Positions 35,513 to 44,769 of a stretch of 64,000 nucleotides of DNA are shown here, one piece after another; the stretch's first letter is position 1, and each line of letters begins with the position of its first letter. The notes beneath the pieces were generated by a model. That model was not told the DNA's origin. It did not search any database and was given only the letters and a program-made list of their open reading frames with translations. The stretch spans positions 1-64,000 of the forward strand of contig QEYB01001653.1 in assembly GCA_017562135.1 (NCBI GenBank). Direction: 5' to 3'. This stretch comes from Dipylidium caninum (taxonomy: Eukaryota; Platyhelminthes; Cestoda; Cyclophyllidea; Dipylidiidae). Made by a program: the position numbers and the translations under genes.

Positions 35513-35942
35513 GTAGAAGGACGAGTGTCGGGCGCGCGGAGGATGAGGAGCGCAGCGCGGGAAAGAGACGCCTTCTGCTGGGGTTTTGCTGGGGGCGGGA
35601 GATTTTCACTCACATGACGCCATGGGAGACAAGAAGAGTCTCGCAGGCATTTTCGATGAAGTTCCAGTTGGATGTGTAAGTTGGGTGGGTTGGTGTGGGG
35701 CTTTGGTAGCCAGGAAACCGCCTTTGAGCCTGGCAGACGCAATGAATAAGTTGAGCGTAGAGGGTTTTTTGAGGATTGTGACAGACAGACTGACAGACAC
35801 ACCCGCTCGTTCTCCAAAACTGCCTTTTTCTTCGAGCGCCTTCTTCAGGCAGGTCGGCGTGGCGGAAGATGGCAGCGTAAACTGCTCAGCCACGGATGGG
35901 AGGGCAGCAGAGCTCATTAATTGACGCATCTTTTCTCCCCAG

Positions 35943-36312
35943 ATGCCTGACATCCGCGCTGTCTCAGCAACGACTGTCTTCCAGTCTGCCTCGACAGCGG
36001 CGACAGCGACAACGACGAGGCGAAAAGTCATCTGCCCCGCAGTCGATACCACCGCCTCCTTGCACACTGTGGTGGTCGAGGTGGAGGCGGTGGATGTGGT
36101 CTCCGCCCTCGACCTTGTTCTCCGTCGCGCCGCCAACGTGCGCCAGCTGCTGCCACCGGAGCTGCAGCCTTTCGTGCTGCCCGGCTGTTTAAGCAGTGTG
36201 TCTGCCGCGACCACCACCATGCCAAATGCGGCGGCGACGGCGGACGGCGGTGACGGTGGTGCCGCCGTCCCACTGCAACGTGGAGACGAGAGTGAACGCG
36301 GTGGAGTAGGTG
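35943..36312 (+). CDS. Third exon of the acidic protein gene (candidate)
   Basis: A classic acceptor (CATCTTTTCTCCCCAG) precedes it. The frame has strong third-position G/C and reads MPDIRAVSATTVFQSA, then VVVEVEAVDVVSALDLVLRR and AANVRQLLPPELQPFVLPGC. A donor candidate is G|GTGAGC at 36,313. Without it the same frame stays open to 36,659 through a Pro/Ser-rich stretch. The sequence has Ala/Thr- and Gly-rich low-complexity parts around a helical core. No family recognised. It converges on the minus-strand exons that begin at 36,718. Confidence 0.45.
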
Positions 36313-36717
36313 GTGAGCGTCGGCGCCACCTGCTGGTTGCGGTGCGTGGCGACTTGAAGCGGTTTTCAGGCGGCCCTCTCCTCCCCCCGGTGTGGCCGCC
36401 AATTTTGATGTCAGCCTTAATTGACGCACAGCTACGACGTTCTCCCTTCTCTCCTGTCTTTCCTTCTCACCCATCCAGCCGCCGGTCTCCGTCCACCGTC
36501 CCCAGTTTACCTAACAGCCCAAACCACCGTCCCCCCGTCCCGCCCCTCTACAGCCCCCCCGTCCCCCATTTTGCTAGCTGTCGACTAAGTGCCGTTAAAA
36601 AGGACGCCGGTTCTCTGCCCGCTGCGGTCAAACGAAAAGGCGCTTTGGTTAGCGGGTGAGAGGAAAGCTATATCCCATGCTCTCCTGCATGCAGTCAGGC
36701 AGGCGGGCATGCGGGAA

Positions 36718-36957
36718 TTAGGTGAGCGGTTCTTCCGCGGGTGGGCGATCAGACAGTCGACTGCGTTGAGGCGTCACGCAAACGCCGACGTAGTGCAAAG
36801 ACCAAATTGAAGAGTTCAGCGAAAGGCGCGCGGAGCAGAGGGGGCAGGAATACTCTGCTGCGAGGTCGTCCTGAAACAACTGTCCGCAGGTGGTGCAGGT
36901 CGTCGGTGGGCTGTGACGGGAGTTTGTCGCATAGTCGGACAGTGAAGGTGGACACAC
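36718..36957 (-). CDS. Exon-like segment with a Cys-rich zinc-binding pattern
   Basis: The frame reads TCTTCGQLFQDDLAAEYSCP, LCSARLSLNSSIWSLHYVGVC. It offers C-x2-C-x13-C-x2-C, and also C-x2-C-x13-H-x4-C, the shape of a small C2HC ubiquitin-binding-type finger. Third positions are G/C-rich in this part. An overlapping minus-strand frame (36,749-37,117) reads TFTVRLCDKLPSQPTDDLHH and LRAPFAELFNLVFALRRRLR, and is the rival interpretation. It lies downstream of, and in the same direction as, the exons at 37,134-38,077, so may be a later exon of that gene. Confidence 0.35.
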   Translation of the reverse strand: MCPPSLSDYATNSRHSPPTTCTTCGQLFQDDLAAEYSCPLCSARLSLNSSIWSLHYVGVCVTPQRSRLSDRPPAEEPLT

Positions 36958-37133
36958 TAATCAGCGAGTGGGGCCGACGACGACGATGTCTGGTGGCTGC
37001 CCTCCCGGTAAAGCAAGAGGGGAGTACGTGCGTCGGCGGCGGAGGGGCTCTCCGCGGTCGGGAGTTCAGCTCCCCGGGACAACACTGCGCTATCAAGTGC
37101 CACGGGAAGACGCTCACTTTATTCTCGTCTCAC

Positions 37134-37435
37134 CTGAAGCGGGTAGACATAAACCGGAAAATGGCGAGCAAAGTCGAGTGCACCAGTCACATTAGACGGA
37201 CGCTGAAAAGGGGATGTCGAAGCAGGCGATGTGGTAAAAAGCCTGGCGAAAGCATCCCAGCACCTCCGCCCGCAGTTTCGCCCCCACAAAGCCATAGTTC
37301 GTTTTCATTTGGGTGATCTCGGGGACGATGGACTTCACCGCATCCAACTCGAACATCCCGCTGGGCAGGCGTCGAATGATGGCGTTGAAGTGCAACTGGT
37401 GCATGGAGTAGAATCATGCTGCGAGGTCTTCGATG
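37134..37435 (-). CDS. Two adjoining exon-like segments of an unrecognised protein
   Basis: After acceptor TTCCTCTTTCAG (exon start 37,435) the frame reads IEDLAA, a TGA at 37,414-37,416, then FYSMHQLHFNAIIRRLPSG, MFELDAVKSIVPEITQMKTN, YGFVGAKLRAEVLGCFRQAF and YHIACFDIPFS. Third positions are very G/C-rich, so this is coding. A second segment, 37,202-37,134, sits between CCCCTTTTCAG and CAG|GTGAGA and reads RPSNVTGALDFARHF then PVYVYPLQ, one base out of frame with the first and with no clear intron between. The in-frame TGA means a decayed gene, an exon that really starts later, or a recoded codon. No SECIS element was looked for by folding. No family recognised. Confidence 0.45.
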
Positions 37436-37825
37436 CTGAAAGAGGAAGGGCGGAGGTGGGCAGTCGGTCAGGTGGGCTTATTCCGTGGTCTCGTGCACCA
37501 TCACAGGCACTCGAGGCGCCAACATCAAAGAGACGAGGCGACGATCGAGAGTGCGATTGAGCTGGAGCAGGAAGAGAGACAGAGAGAAAGCGGAGGAGGA
37601 GGAGGAGGAGGAGGAGAGGTGAAATGAGGCTTGAAGGGTGGAGTAGCCCGCGGTGTGCACATACTCAAAGTGTAAATTCCTTCTCGTGAAGGAGCACGTG
37701 TGTGCGGAGGCCTTCTGATCAAGCGGCCGATACTCGAAGTGCCACGCGGCTCGAGGTGCGTCGCCCCATCAGCGCTGACCTCTTCCGTGTTGCACGAGAA
37801 CCATCTTCTTGAAGGCGTGTCTCAC

Positions 37826-38077
37826 CAAGTACTTGGCAATCGTTGACTCTTTCGTCCCCCGAGTCGTGGCCCGCGGACACGCATCTACAAGACGGCATGT
37901 GGGGCAAGTGACCAGTGAGTGGAGAAGCAGAGGGAGAAAAAGAAGACCAACCATTGCGCACTCACAGACCGAGGTGTCTGACCTTCTTAGGGTGAAGCCG
38001 ACCGCCGATTTAGCGGCGCCGCACGCAAGGCTGGCGCCACACTGCGGGAGAAGCAGGAGCAGAAGAACTGGCGCCAT
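37826..38077 (-). CDS. Signal-peptide exon and 59-nt second exon of a secreted protein
   Basis: ATG 38,077 lies about 62 bp after a TATATAAG box. Exon 1, 38,077-37,966, reads MAPVLLLLLLPQCGASLACG then AAKSAVGFTLRRSDTSV, a clear signal peptide start. It ends at T|GTGAGTG in phase 1. An 81-bp GT-AG intron follows. Exon 2, 37,884-37,826, starts after a pyrimidine-rich TTGTAG and joins in phase to give YACPRATTRGTKESTIAKYL, with donor TTG|GTGAGA in phase 0. Short symmetric exons behind a signal-peptide exon recall the secreted micro-exon genes of flukes and tapeworms, but that is an analogy only. The next exon is probably one of those between 37,134 and 37,600; the phase could not be closed. Confidence 0.5.
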
Positions 38078-38138
38078 TGTCTGCTTCGTTTCGCTTCACT
38101 CTTCTTGTCCTGTTCGTGTGTGGGAGCACACACGCCAC

Positions 38139-38146
38139 CTTATATA
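38139..38146 (-). promoter_or_regulatory. TATA box of the secreted-protein gene
   Basis: TATATAAG on the minus strand within a GC-rich stretch, about 62 bp before the ATG at 38,077. Confidence 0.6.
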
Positions 38147-38593
38147 GCTGCGCGGTGCAGACGGGCCGAGGTGGAGAGGCGATAAGCGGTGAGATGGGGT
38201 GAGGTGAGGTGTGCGGTGGGACAATTTCAAAACTCCTTGTTATCGTTGTTCCGGCGGTGGCGGTGGTGTCAAAAATTTGCTGAATGCAGCAGGCGGCAAC
38301 ACTGTGTGATGCATGCAGGGGCCACTGGAGTGAGCTAAGGCGGGTGACGATAAGGGGAGTCCTGTTTACCCACACGCAGGCGCACCGGCGCTGATGCGGT
38401 TGGGGTTGCGGCTGTGGTCCTCCTCAACGCCGAAGCTGGGCGATAGACGAGCAAACGCATTTCAGTCTGCGGTGCTCACATGACACGGTGGCCTCCGTCG
38501 AGAGTGGCGACTGGACGCCCTCGTCCCTCGAATGGCAGCCTCACCTGCATGCCAAATTGGGTGGCGGGGCGGAGAAGACATTGAACCGCTGGA

Positions 38594-38613
38594 TCGACCG
38601 ATCGATCGGTCGA
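38594..38613. other. Perfect 20-bp palindrome between divergent promoters
   Basis: TCGACCGATCGATCGGTCGA is identical to its reverse complement. It lies about 450 bp upstream of the minus-strand TATA box and about 140 bp upstream of the CCAAT boxes of the plus-strand promoter, so a dimeric protein could bind there. Confidence 0.6.
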
Positions 38614-38731
38614 AGTATCGATGCTCGAACGGGAACCAGATTAACTTAAGGGTGGTCTTGCCCTTCACCCAATGACCCACCACCCGACTTCTAGACCCTT
38701 CTCGTGAGCAGAGAGGACTCGGGAATGGGCG

Positions 38732-38797
38732 CCAATCAGAGACCAAAGTGTCCGCCTCCGATTGGCCAATGCAGCCATAGGGGGGCGAATTTATAAG
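38732..38797 (+). promoter_or_regulatory. CCAAT/TATA promoter facing right
   Basis: CCAAT at 38,732, an ATTGGCCAAT double site at 38,761-38,770 and TATAAG at 38,792 lie in the usual order and spacing. A pyrimidine-rich initiator region and an ATG at 38,871 follow. Confidence 0.5.
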
Positions 38798-38870
38798 CTC
38801 CAAATCTTCGACCGCACCCTCTCACTCGCAGCACACCTCCCCTCTCTCCTCTCTCTCTCTCCTCGCCCCG

Positions 38871-39099
38871 ATGCACGCAATACATGAGACCATGGAGAGG
38901 CTTGAGGCACGTGCAAAATTCGTGTAGGTGCCCGTGATATACCTCGCTCTCTACCAGGGTCGGGTGCTGGGTGACATCATTACGGCTATTGCGGTGGCGA
39001 TTAATGAATATTCCTTCTCGCCGTCTGGTGTCTTCTCTCCTCCACCATCTTTTAACGCAGCCTGCGCACTCTGCTGGCAGAAAGTGCAGGCACGACGAG
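38871..39099 (+). CDS. First two exons of an unrecognised protein (candidate)
   Basis: Exon 1, 38,871-38,923, begins 75 bp after the TATA box and reads MHAIHETMERLEARAKF, ending GT|GTAGGT in phase 2. A 137-bp intron ends in a strong acceptor (CACCATCTTTTAACGCAG at 39,060). Exon 2 joins in phase to read VLRTLLAESAGTTR and may end at GAG|GTCCTC at 39,099. The joined peptide would be a continuous charged helix. No family recognised. A minus-strand frame across the same bases is cysteine-containing but lacks signals. Confidence 0.38.
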
Positions 39100-39980
39100 G
39101 TCCTCGTGTCAGCCCCTCTTTTTGAGGTCAAAGTGGTGCACTCACGCACCACAAACACTATTTCTCGAAAACATGGCTAAAAAATGTGGCATAACATGCG
39201 GGGGAGATGCACAACTCACCACGAATAACACGTGCAACTGCATATGGCCTTGCAGCTTCAGCCGCCAGCATCGTCGTGGTACAAGAAGCTACGCAAAACA
39301 AGTGCCTGCGCCATGTTGCCGTCAGCTTGGGGAAATTGGCATTTGACACTGAGATGACCGTTAAAAGCGTGTGGCAAATCTATGGCCGCCAAAGGGCAAA
39401 CAGAAAATCTCTCCCCGTCAGCACTCACCTGTGGCAGTGGGAGACGAAAGCGGCTTCTTGGAGGAAATCGACGCTCATCACCACGGACACCGCGTTATTG
39501 AGAGTCGAGGTAAGAGGACAAAGGAAAGACGAATGCTCCACCCTGACAACATTGCCCAATTCACCGTTAGTTAGGAAGCAAAATTTGGTCTTCCAGTAAG
39601 TGGTGAAGGCACTTTCTGGACAACTTAGCTTTACACCAGTGAAGTTTTATGCAGTCGACGATACCACTGGATGGATGTGCAGTGAATGAGGCGAAAGAGA
39701 AGAGATAAACGAGAATCGATTACCTCAAAGTCAGGAAGGTGCGTGGCACACAATTGGGGGTCACGGGAAAGAGAAAGCAAACGAAAATGTATCAAACAAG
39801 AAATGGAATATACGGTGAAGGGAATCGCGACAGAGAGGAGTACGATCTACTGTGTATGAAAAGACAATTAGATGAAAAAAGGCAGCAAAAAGGATTGAAG
39901 ATTATACCAAAGAACCTAAAAACGGATGGAAGAATTTTTCTGCCCGCCATGGCGTGGCCGAGGTCAAATTAGCCGACTGC
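39100..39980. other. No recognisable gene
   Basis: Frames on both strands are short or lack signals. Further exons of the 38,871 gene may lie here but I could not place one. Confidence 0.4.
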
Positions 39981-40377
39981 GCTCTGTTCCGCTCAGCTCA
40001 GCTCCGCTCCGCTCTCCTCTACCCAACTCCCTCGTCTCCACTTCCATTCTCTTCCCTTCCCTTCTTTTCCTTACCTTACCTTACCACACTTTACCTTACC
40101 TTCCTTTCATTGCCATCTCCATTTCCCTCTTTCCCACCGGGTTGAGTGCCTACTCATGGTCTAATTTAATCTATTCTACCCAAGTCTACTTCAATATAAT
40201 TCAGTCTAGTCTAGTCTAGTCTAGTCTAGTCTTTTCCAGTCTAGTCTAGTCGTCTAGTCTAGTGTGAGGTAGGTCGTTCCGACCACGCCTTTGTCCTGCA
40301 GGTGTTCCCCCGGACTGAGAACAAGATCTGGATGAGACCAGACAATGAGTGCGTGTGTGCGAGCGAGCGAGCGAGCG
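39981..40377 (+). repeat. Cluster of pentamer and tetramer microsatellites
   Basis: In order: CTCAG/CTCCG units at 39,981-40,020, CTTAC units at 40,069-40,105, TCTAG units at 40,201-40,263 (about a dozen, lightly interrupted), and GAGC units at 40,361-40,377. Confidence 0.9.
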
Positions 40378-40541
40378 TCTATTTGGATGCCTGATGCGCA
40401 CTCTCAACATGGTGGGGCGGGCGGAGCCGCCCGAGTCCGTCCCGGGAGGAGACACGAGGACGAAATAGGGCTAAGGGCTGGGGCCTCTGCAGCTAGGCGG
40501 ACAGGGAGGCGAAAATCACGAGGGATGGAGAAGAGGCGTGT

Positions 40542-40637
40542 AGAGGAGAAGAGAAGGAAGAGGAGAGAAGAGAGGAGAGGAGAGGAGAGGAGAGGAGGAG
40601 GAGAGGAGGGAGCAGGGCGGAGGGCGGAGGGCGGAGG
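40542..40637 (+). repeat. Uninterrupted 71-nt purine tract plus GGGCGGA triplet repeat
   Basis: From 40,542 to 40,612 the plus strand holds only A and G, mostly GAGAG and GGA units. Three copies of AGGGCGG follow to 40,637. Such a tract can form triplex DNA. Long frames through it on both strands are compositional. Confidence 0.9.
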
Positions 40638-40727
40638 CAGAGGTGTGACAGAGGCCATTTCAACCTATTTCGCACCGAATAACGACTTGATTCGTCGACT
40701 CTTGACAAAAACTCCGGTAAGTCTAGC

Positions 40728-40975
40728 GTAATACTTCTCTTCCACTACCTGTCGACATGTTTGCATTTGTGGTGGAAAGCAACTCGTCCGTCTTACTCGT
40801 CTCGCCCATGTGCCTGTCATCCCCTCGACTCCACGCCCAAACCTGTAACCGCCCTGGCAATTGTGCGCACTTTGAGAACATAAATCTCCTGCGAGAGTAA
40901 AATTGACTCGGTACGACCTTACGCTATAGTGATAAAAGGTGGCAAGCGGCGATGTCACCAGTCAGTGGGCCATTC
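40728..40975 (+). repeat. Duplicated segment R5, copy a
   Basis: This aligns with 49,885-50,165. Shared blocks are the CTCTTCCACTACCTGTCGACATGTTTGC versus GCTTCTTCATCTGCTATCGTGTTTGC region and, at the right, CTGCGAGAGTAAAATTGACTC versus CTGCGAGTATAAGACTGGCGC, then the CCTTAC...GGTGATAAA-like end. Confidence 0.6.
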
Positions 40976-42234
40976 CCTTCGGATGTGCGACCCAACCACC
41001 GTAGTAGGAGCGAGTGGACGCGGCATGAATAGAAGGGAGAGGGTTATCAAGTGAGACTTCGCAATCGCATGGAGGCCGTTGAGTTGAAGTGGGTAGGGTA
41101 AATGAGACGTGAATGCCTTCCGAAATAATTCAAACCATTAGGCCTCGGCAGACGTTACAGATCTTCTTTCCCCTTTTTCCTCTTGCTTTTCCTCTCCTCC
41201 ACCACACAATAATCCCCGCAGACCGCTCATCGTGCGGCCGCAGAAATGCAATTGGCTGGTAGTTTTTACGAGAAGTGTGTCTTCTCCGGTGTTCCATCCT
41301 CGCAAGTGCACACGTGTGTGCGTCCTCATGAAGGCGAAACTGTTCCCAATTCGTACTAACACAGAATGCCCTCCCGAGCACCGTACACCGGACAAAGTGA
41401 CCCGCGTGAAGAAATCACCATAAGGCAGACGATGTCGACTGTATCTTGAAACATGAGCCAGGAAGGTACATGAAGTGACGTGGCAGAGCAAGTGACAATG
41501 CTGGAAATCGTCTGAAACCGCTGTCAGTCGCGGGCCATGACGAGCGTGTTTGTGTGCATTCCCAACCGAAATGAACAGTCTGACAATCAGGCGACATAGA
41601 ATTCGATACGAAATGATAATTCTGCCTCCTCGTTGAGAGCCACATTCCAGAGTCAAGCCCCCTATCCGCGCTGAGTCTGTTGTCCCATCCGAACCTCATT
41701 CCTCGGATTGCTCTCCTTGCAATGGTCAACTTCCCAACCTCGCCTCACTTTGGCTTTGCTCTTTTCTGCTCAACGTGAGAAAGCGACTGCTGAATGCAGT
41801 AGTCAGGAACTGGGAATGTCCCGATTCGCTCAAAATACTCGCAACCCTCATTTCAGTGAAAGGCGTTATCACTCTTCCCCGTTCCACCGAAACTGGTGAG
41901 ACAAGGGGTAGTCGAGGCGGAGAGCACAGACAAGACGTTCCACGAAGGAAATAGGTGTGCAGTAGAAAAGCGTGACAGACAAAGAGGCGTTTACGACAAC
42001 TGTAGACCTCACCTCTCTGGCATGGTGGAGTATGAACGATCATGACCTTGCGAAATATCGGCGTAAGACACAGTTGACATCTCCTCTTGCATCCTCTACC
42101 TCGTCGAGGAGAGTTGGTGGTTCTCTCCTCTCTCCCCCGAGTTTTGCAGAGGGAAGGAGGCGAACGGGGTGTAGTTTTACTGAAGGCGATGTTTTAATAA
42201 GATAAAAGGGGTAATGAGAGTGAATGAGGGAGCA
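40976..42234. other. No recognisable gene
   Basis: The minus frame 41,138-41,656 (172 codons) overlaps two other long frames and shows no third-position bias. Not called. Confidence 0.45.
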
Positions 42235-42440
42235 GGTTGTTGAGTCCTTAAGTGGGAACCAACCTCTATCAGTTTCGATCGGTTAGGACTCATGTAGTCG
42301 GAAATGGACAGGCGCTGGCGAATGTGAGGAGCGACGTCGTCTTCCATCCACCCCGTCAACTGCGACTCGATGCCACTAGCGCATTAGTTACAGTTCACGT
42401 CTTCCTATCTTGAACTCCACTTTAGTACTGCTGAACCTCC
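42235..42440 (-). pseudogene. Decayed tandem copy of the exon at 42,637-42,789
   Basis: The minus strand reads AVLKWSS, then stops interrupt EDVNC, then SGIESQLTGWMEDDVAP. This lines up with VLKRSS...QEDLNC...SDIEPQLTGFVDDD in the neighbouring exon. At least two in-frame stops and loss of similarity after the DD mark it as dead. The distance between copies is about 370 bp. Confidence 0.55.
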
Positions 42441-42636
42441 TTTGCTTGCCATGTACACTAGCACACAATTTCACAAGTCGCCTGTAAAATTTCGTCAAGA
42501 TCCGCCATCAACTGCTTAGACTGGGACGAATGCACGGAGATAGAAGAGGTTTGTAACGAGTTAAGAATGTCCTTCGTGGCCTCATTCACCCAAACTCAGG
42601 GCCCACTTAACGACGCTCTGTCGTGATGTTCCTCAC

Positions 42637-42789
42637 TTCCCACAAATAGTCCCACTTCCCAAGATTGCCTGTGCACAAGCCTTCGTCATCGTCCACAAAT
42701 CCAGTCAATTGTGGTTCGATGTCACTGGTATTTGTTTCACAGTTCAAGTCTTCCTGATTTGAACTCCGCTTGAGAACAGTCTTCGTGAA
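42637..42789 (-). CDS. Clean 153-nt phase-0 exon of an unrecognised protein
   Basis: The acceptor is ideal (ACTCCTCCCCCTCCGTCAG) and the donor is GAA|GTGAGG. Between them are exactly 51 codons, open, reading FTKTVLKRSSNQEDLNCETN, TSDIEPQLTGFVDDDEGLCT and GNLGKWDYLWE. Conservation of this frame against the decayed copy at 42,235-42,440 supports a protein-coding origin. Upstream lies a (TG)n tract at 42,881. No other exon was found, and the function is unknown. Confidence 0.45.
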
Positions 42790-42880
42790 CTGACGGAGGG
42801 GGAGGAGTACACGGAAAAGGAGGCGAATGAGGAGGATGATGAGGCTTCGAAGAGCTCTACTAGCGTTCGTGCTCAGTTTT

Positions 42881-42898
42881 TGTGTGTGTGTGTGTGTG
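42881..42898 (+). repeat. (TG)9 microsatellite
   Basis: Nine TG units without interruption. Confidence 0.9.
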
Positions 42899-43493
42899 TA
42901 TGTGGGATCATCTGCCCTTTTAAGTAAAGGTGCGTCGGATTGACCGAATTTGGATGTTGGCCGTGCTCAGCAGGGAACCGATGATTTCAACGACTGTCAC
43001 AGTCTACCAAAATGTAAAACAAAGGAGAAGGTCTCGCTTGCCGCCCACTTGCGATTCCGCCCCGTCCACAGCCCCCAGCGGCGAACCACATTGTAAGTGA
43101 GGAGATCCACATGATGACACTGTCACGTAGCGGTCAAATGGAATGCTATGGTTAAAGGGATTAGAGGGATTTCCACACAGTTTTAATAGCGCCGTGATTT
43201 AGCACATTGTGGGGAGGGTCCATGCCGTAAGCCTACGTTTCCATCGCACTCGCGTATCCAGCTCCACTTCGTCCAGCTCCGTTCAGAGACCCTATCCTCA
43301 TTCGCCACCCACATTCCCTCACTCCCTCCCTACATCGCTTCCTCCCTCTTCGTCTCTGCGTCACCAACGAACCCCTCCCCCAGTTACTGGCGCTGCACGG
43401 GAGTCGATGAGTGTGGAGACGTGGGCGAGGGCATGGACTTGGGGATTCTGTGGATGAGGAGAGCCATTGAAGAGGCGGACAAGGGTGTGAAAA

Positions 43494-43613
43494 GTGGCAC
43501 CAACACCGGGTATTCCCAGCCGGTCACCCATGCAAGCACTAACCCGGCCCGACGTAGCTTGACCTCGGTGATCGGACGAGAATCGGTGTTTTCTACGTCG
43601 AATGGTGGCTGCC
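43494..43613 (-). rRNA. 5S rRNA-like sequence, copy 1 (pseudogene or 5S-derived element)
   Basis: The minus strand is recognisable 5S rRNA over its full 120 nt: TTCTCGTCCGATCACCGA, then AAGCTACGTCGGGCC, then GGGTTAGTGCTT, GCATGGGTGACCGG and CTGGGAATACCCGGTGTTG. The region of the internal polymerase III promoter is well kept. The 5' end reads GGCAGCC where 5S normally has GTCTACGGCC, and the first 25 nt are poorly conserved, which would disrupt the terminal helix. Likely not a working gene. Confidence 0.8.
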
Positions 43614-44769
43614 GATTTTCACCTATGTCACCTGCCAATCGGCCGCTCACCTGCTTCACAGTACCCGCCTCAATCCTCGAACCTCGAGCCTCGCACCTCA
43701 CACTTCGCGCCCTCGGCCAAAAATACACCAGTTATCACACGTCTCGGTGATTTATCAATCCACTTACATCAACATTTACTGTTAGTTACTTCGTATTTCA
43801 AGTACTTCTTCTCTCTCCCCCAATCACCCCGTCCTCATTATCTTCTTCACGTAATGATTCCATCACGCCGTGTTGCTGCTCTGCATGTGCGATAAGTTGA
43901 ATGTGGTGGAAATGATGACGCACCTCAAGCAGTTCTACCTCCCGTTTGGTGCAATCTTGGCCTTGTCTGCCACGTGATGACAGTGAAATGTGGTGGGTTG
44001 AATGCGAGGAGGTTGAGGATGAATGGGAGTGCAAGAGGAGCTACGCAGCTGTCTGGAACACATAATAGCAACAATGTCATCTTATTTCGATAAATTGCAA
44101 ATTGGGATTAGTAGAGTGGAAGGAGAACCTCGATATTGCAGAAAAAATTTTGCAACTCAGTTACAGGCAGGGAAGAGACATGCGGTAGGGGACGTGGAGG
44201 ATATTCCAAGGCTGGTGGTTGAAGGGAGGCAGTGAAGCGGTGACGCATTGAGACAGGGGAAAGAGTAGGTGCAAATGTGGAAGTGGAAGGGAGCTCCTTC
44301 AAAATCGGCACGAAATGTGTTTTAACTGGCATGGAGTAAAGAGGCAGAACTCGGCGGAACCTCGATTAAATGCAAAGCTGCCTTGGGTCGATGGAAGGAA
44401 GGTGACCCGTTTTCCCTCTTTTCAGTCATGCCAACCCTGCTGCACTGACAGGGGCCGACAAGAAGCCATCCCGACCCAAGATGCAAGGCCACACGCTCTG
44501 AAATTCGTGTGTGTAACATATCCATGCTGTCTCCAATCCCCGTGTCAGGCATTCAAAAATACCTTTGATCAATACATGGACCTAGTGACTGCGTCATTGG
44601 CCAGTGATAGCTGCCGAGATGAGGTTGTGTGGCAGTGTGAAGACGGCATCGCCTTTCTTTGCCTTTCCGCCTTTAACATCCTACTGCCACAACTCCTGCC
44701 CTTCAGGCTAAATGGGTAGTTCTCCGTGTGGACCACGCTCACTGTGACGGCGCACCTACTCGGAGGAAA
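43614..44769. other. No recognisable gene
   Basis: A plus frame at 44,315-44,719 has 134 codons and several Cys but no splice signal or motif. The rest is closed. Confidence 0.4.

Noticed and set aside
35005..36474. Long minus-strand frames (up to 270 codons) in the GC-rich zone
   Set aside because: They are shadows of the plus-strand exons. Coding-type third-position bias is on the plus strand, and the minus frames are Ser/Arg-rich reflections.
40345..40731. 128-codon Arg/Glu/Gly-rich plus frame and Pro/Ser-rich minus frames
   Set aside because: Purely compositional, read through microsatellites and the purine tract.
42700..42720. GGTTCGAT, a possible tRNA B box
   Set aside because: No cloverleaf can be drawn around it and no A box lies at the right distance. 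Other GGTTCGA sites in the window fail the same test.
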